The position numbers and the translations under genes were made by a program. DNA of 64,000 bases. Origin: Gnetum montanum. Taxonomy: Eukaryota > Streptophyta > Gnetopsida > Gnetales > Gnetaceae. The DNA is taken from assembly GCA_015680685.1 (NCBI GenBank), contig MNCI01015001.1, forward strand, positions 324,821 to 388,820, read 5' to 3'. Below are positions 61,256 through 64,000 of the stretch, in pieces (position 1 is the stretch's first letter; each line of letters begins with the position of its first letter). The notes under the pieces were generated by a model. The model worked only from the letters and a program-made list of their open reading frames with translations. It was not told the origin of the DNA and searched no databases.

Positions 61256-62950
61256 ACAAACCTAAAGTTAGTGTTTTCAAAACATTTTAAATTCATTAAT
61301 CTAATTTTGTATAGTAGAAATATCTCAAATTTTTGGGATTTGAATGTCTCTATTTGTTGATATTTACGTAAGCCATTTTGTCATGAAATGATTACTTTCT
61401 TTGGAATACAAAGTTTTATAATCTTGAAGTGTTCTATGCTAGGTAGAAGGTAAACACAGGTAAGCTTGTATGGCAAAAAGGTGTCATAATCACATTCAAG
61501 AAAGATATGGCATTGAGTCTAATTGTGATTTTTGTAAAATGATGTTTTGGTTATTGAATAACATCTTGAGTATAATGAACTTTGTTTGTCAAAATAACGG
61601 AAAAAATAAAAGAAAAGAAACATTGCTCTATAGTCAACAGCTTTTCCACTTTTATAGTGATCACCTCACCTCCTCTTGTGAAATCTGATTTCACTACCTC
61701 TGTAAACTTGATTAATAAAGGGGACACTCTAAAGGTGTCCTCCTTGTAACTCGTCAACCCTACAATAACAAGTGTAGTTGCTACAAAGGTTGCTCATAGC
61801 ATCTTAAATAATCAAATAACTTTAATTTTGATACACAACATTCCCTAGATCTACTTACCATGATGAAGATAAGAGTTAACAACTGGGGCAAGATTGGTGG
61901 CCTTATTCAGCATGAATGATGTCTAAGGTTCCTTGTCATCCTATCTAGAGAGATGGATGGCAAGGCATTTGTATTTACACCAAAAATAGAGCTTTCCTTG
62001 GCATTGAGGTCATGATCAATTCCTACACATTGTAGTGTTTTCCTTTGATGAAAAATTATAGAAGTTTAGTAAATTCATCGATTGGAATTTTGTTATTCAT
62101 GTCCTTAATTGGAAGAATCTGTTGCCTTTAAACTATTGCTTAAATATTGGCAAGTTTCAGCAATTTTTTGTGTTTCTTGAAAAAAACATACATACTAGAA
62201 TAAACGTGTTTGAAATTGGAAAAAAAACTGCAATTAATAATAAAGTTAACTGAAATTAAATTAATCAATTAAAAATTAAATTATTAAAAATTCTGCAATA
62301 GTACTACCTACCACACTTCACCACCTACAGCTACCAGCATTGGCACATGTTTGCCTACTTGATCCTTGCCTGCCATTTCCTACTACCTCTTGCACATCCC
62401 TCGCTGCATCACATCATATAGGCCCTTCATGGCCACATGCATCCCATAGGGTTGCACTATTACCCATGTTTTCTATCACATTCCCATGACTTATCAACAT
62501 CAAACTGTGTCCTTAGCATGTTGCCTCGCTCTACCATTAATTTGTTGTTGCTTACTAAGGAGATGCCATGGCCAAATTTGCAACACTGTCATGGTCCCAG
62601 CCCTCACGTAGTCACCATGGGCCTTGTGGCCCAGCAGGTCTAGCAAGGCTGCTTAAGATTGCTTGTCGCAAGGCTAGGATAAGCTTCTTACCTTCCTAGG
62701 CTACAGTTGCTAAACCCTTGCTCTCTTGCATAGCCACTCTTTTGCTCCACATCTCTCTTTGTGTGTTGTAGTCTACTCCCACATAGCCAGGACAAGATTA
62801 CCATTGTTCCCATTAGGCAATTACAAAGCCTATGATGTGGTTGGTGAGGGCATGGATATGTATGATGTGAATTTTCTATTGATATACATGGAAATTCTCA
62901 CATATGTGTATCATGTTGACATGAATGCATGCTTATGGTGACGAAGAAAG
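61256..62950. other. Flank with no recognised gene
   Basis: A GGACAC...GTGTCC short inverted repeat lies at 61720-61741. 62330-62820 is richer in C and G than its surroundings but its ORFs (62437-62643, 62726-62941) show no motif I recognise. Confidence 0.4.
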
Positions 62951-62980
62951 ATTGTGACTCACATATGCTCACATCTTCTT

Positions 62981-64000
62981 TAGACTATGAGGTAGTATGC
63001 ACTGCACCCTCTCACAGTCCCTACCAAAAGGCACCTAGACCTTCCAAAAGGTAACAATTACATGTAATTTGATGCTACTAAAAGAAAGGGAAACATTTGG
63101 AAGGTTGAAGATCATCCGGAAGGCATTAATACCTTCTAGTTGCAAATAATTTCTTGGAAATTATGGCTTCCAAAAAGCAGAGAATCATCTAGTTGCAAAT
63201 TGTAGCTAAATTGTGAGGGGATATGACTAGCACCCTCCCATAGTCCCTACCAGAAGGCTCTTAGACCTTCTAGAAGGGTATAATTGCTTCAAGATCTTGG
63301 CTTTCGAAAGGTAGAGGATCATCTAATTGTAGATTCTAGTTAGACTGTAAGGTAGTGCAAGTAGCACCCTCTCATAGTCCTGCCAAAAGGCATCTAGACC
63401 TTCTAAAAGGTAACAATTTCTTGTCATTTGATTCTATCAGAACCAAGAGGGTCATTTAGAAGGTTGAAGACCATTTAGAAGGCATTAAGACCTTGTTGTT
63501 GCAAATAATTACTTGGAAATTGTGGCATCTAGAAGGTATAGGGTCATCTAGTTGCAAATTCTATCTTAACTACAAAAGGATGTGACTAGCACACTCTCAT
63601 AGTTCCTACTGTAAGGCTTTTAGACCTTCCAAAAGAGTACAATTACTCCAAGATTCTAACTTCTTGAAGGTAGAGGGTCATCTAGTTCTATATTCTAGCT
63701 AAAGTGTGAGGTAGTGTGATCCACACCCTTCCATAGTCCCTATCAAAAGGCACTAAGATGTTCTAGAAGGTAGTGTGTGGGGGTGCGACTAGCACCCTCT
63801 TGCAATTCCTATTGGAAGGCTCTTAGACCTTCTAGTATGGTACAATTGCTCCAAGATCATAGCTTCTAAAAGGAAAAGGATCATCTTATTGTAGATTTGA
63901 GATAGACTGTGAGGTAGTGCAATTAGCACCCTTTTGCAGTCCCTACCGAAAGTCACCCATACCTTCTAGAAGGTAACAATTTCTTGTAATTGATGCTACT
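62981..64000. repeat. Higher-order tandem repeat, continuing past window end
   Basis: The phrase CACCCTCTC-TAGTCCCTACC recurs at 63004, 63229, 63366, 63590, 63723, 63791 and 63926. Spacings of 225, 137, 224, 133, 68 and 135 bp show two alternating units, long (~225) and short (~135), forming a ~360 bp composite; the third long unit is truncated to ~68 bp. Units contain the palindromic AGACCTTCTAGAAGG and partial forms. No coding frame runs through it. Confidence 0.85.

Noticed and set aside
61720-61741. Short inverted repeat GGACAC/GTGTCC
   Set aside because: Too short to claim a terminator or transposon end in this context; no flanking repeat.
62437-62941. Two ORFs in a GC-richer patch
   Set aside because: No recognisable domain and no codon pattern distinct from the flank; may be chance.

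Overview
The window looks like plant nuclear DNA from a large, repeat-choked genome, most likely a seed plant (inference). It is AT-rich and almost entirely LTR retrotransposon. The elements carry Gag, protease, reverse transcriptase and integrase of the Ty3/gypsy Athila/Tat type, including an F-M-D-D reverse transcriptase box and primer sites complementary to tRNA-Asp. I see no bacterial-style genes, no tRNA or rRNA genes and no CRISPR. The only recognisable host gene is a broken piece of a plant O-fucosyltransferase-like gene near 61.0 kb. Every transposon gene is interrupted by stops or frameshifts, mostly of the C-to-T / G-to-A kind expected from deaminated 5-methylcytosine.

The layout is a set of nests whose order can be read. 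Left half: element C (minus strand, the only one with pol) lies in three pieces (90-2957, 16554-19655, 28287-30422). Element B (2958-16553, long LTRs, no genes) sits inside C's integrase. Element A (3854-13070, plus) sits inside B's first LTR. Element D (19656-28286, plus) sits inside C's gag. Position 1-89 is the tail of one more LTR (J). Right half: element G, a different gypsy lineage (33.2-34.9 and 41.9-42.8 kb, plus), is split by element F (34938-41899, minus). Element E (43543-60417, minus) contains a solo LTR H (48366-49171) and element I (50144-57338, minus). The last kilobase is a higher-order tandem repeat.

A, C, D, E, F, H, I and J share one LTR style: TGATG start, CTCATCA end, a short U3 and a TATA box; palindromic GATATC motifs are clear in D, E, F, H and I and degenerate in A. 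Their interiors are built from interchangeable modules. C has gag-protease-RT-RNase H-integrase. F and I have gag-protease joined directly to the last residues of the polyprotein, so RT-RNase H-integrase is missing. D and E have gag followed by a second long gene (ORF2) encoding a plant-transposon-like domain plus a long coiled coil. A has gag-protease plus the coiled-coil half of ORF2. A, D, E, F and I therefore look non-autonomous and would need enzymes from a C-like partner.

The most unusual system is the ORF2 unit of A, D and E. Gag ends, a T-rich tract and a poly(A) signal follow, and then after about 1.3 kb comes an internal copy of the LTR-type promoter (degenerate GATATC motifs plus a TATA box), a probable short 5'-UTR intron and ORF2. 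ORF2 thus appears to be an independent transcription unit inside a retrotransposon. All coordinates and alignments were made by eye.
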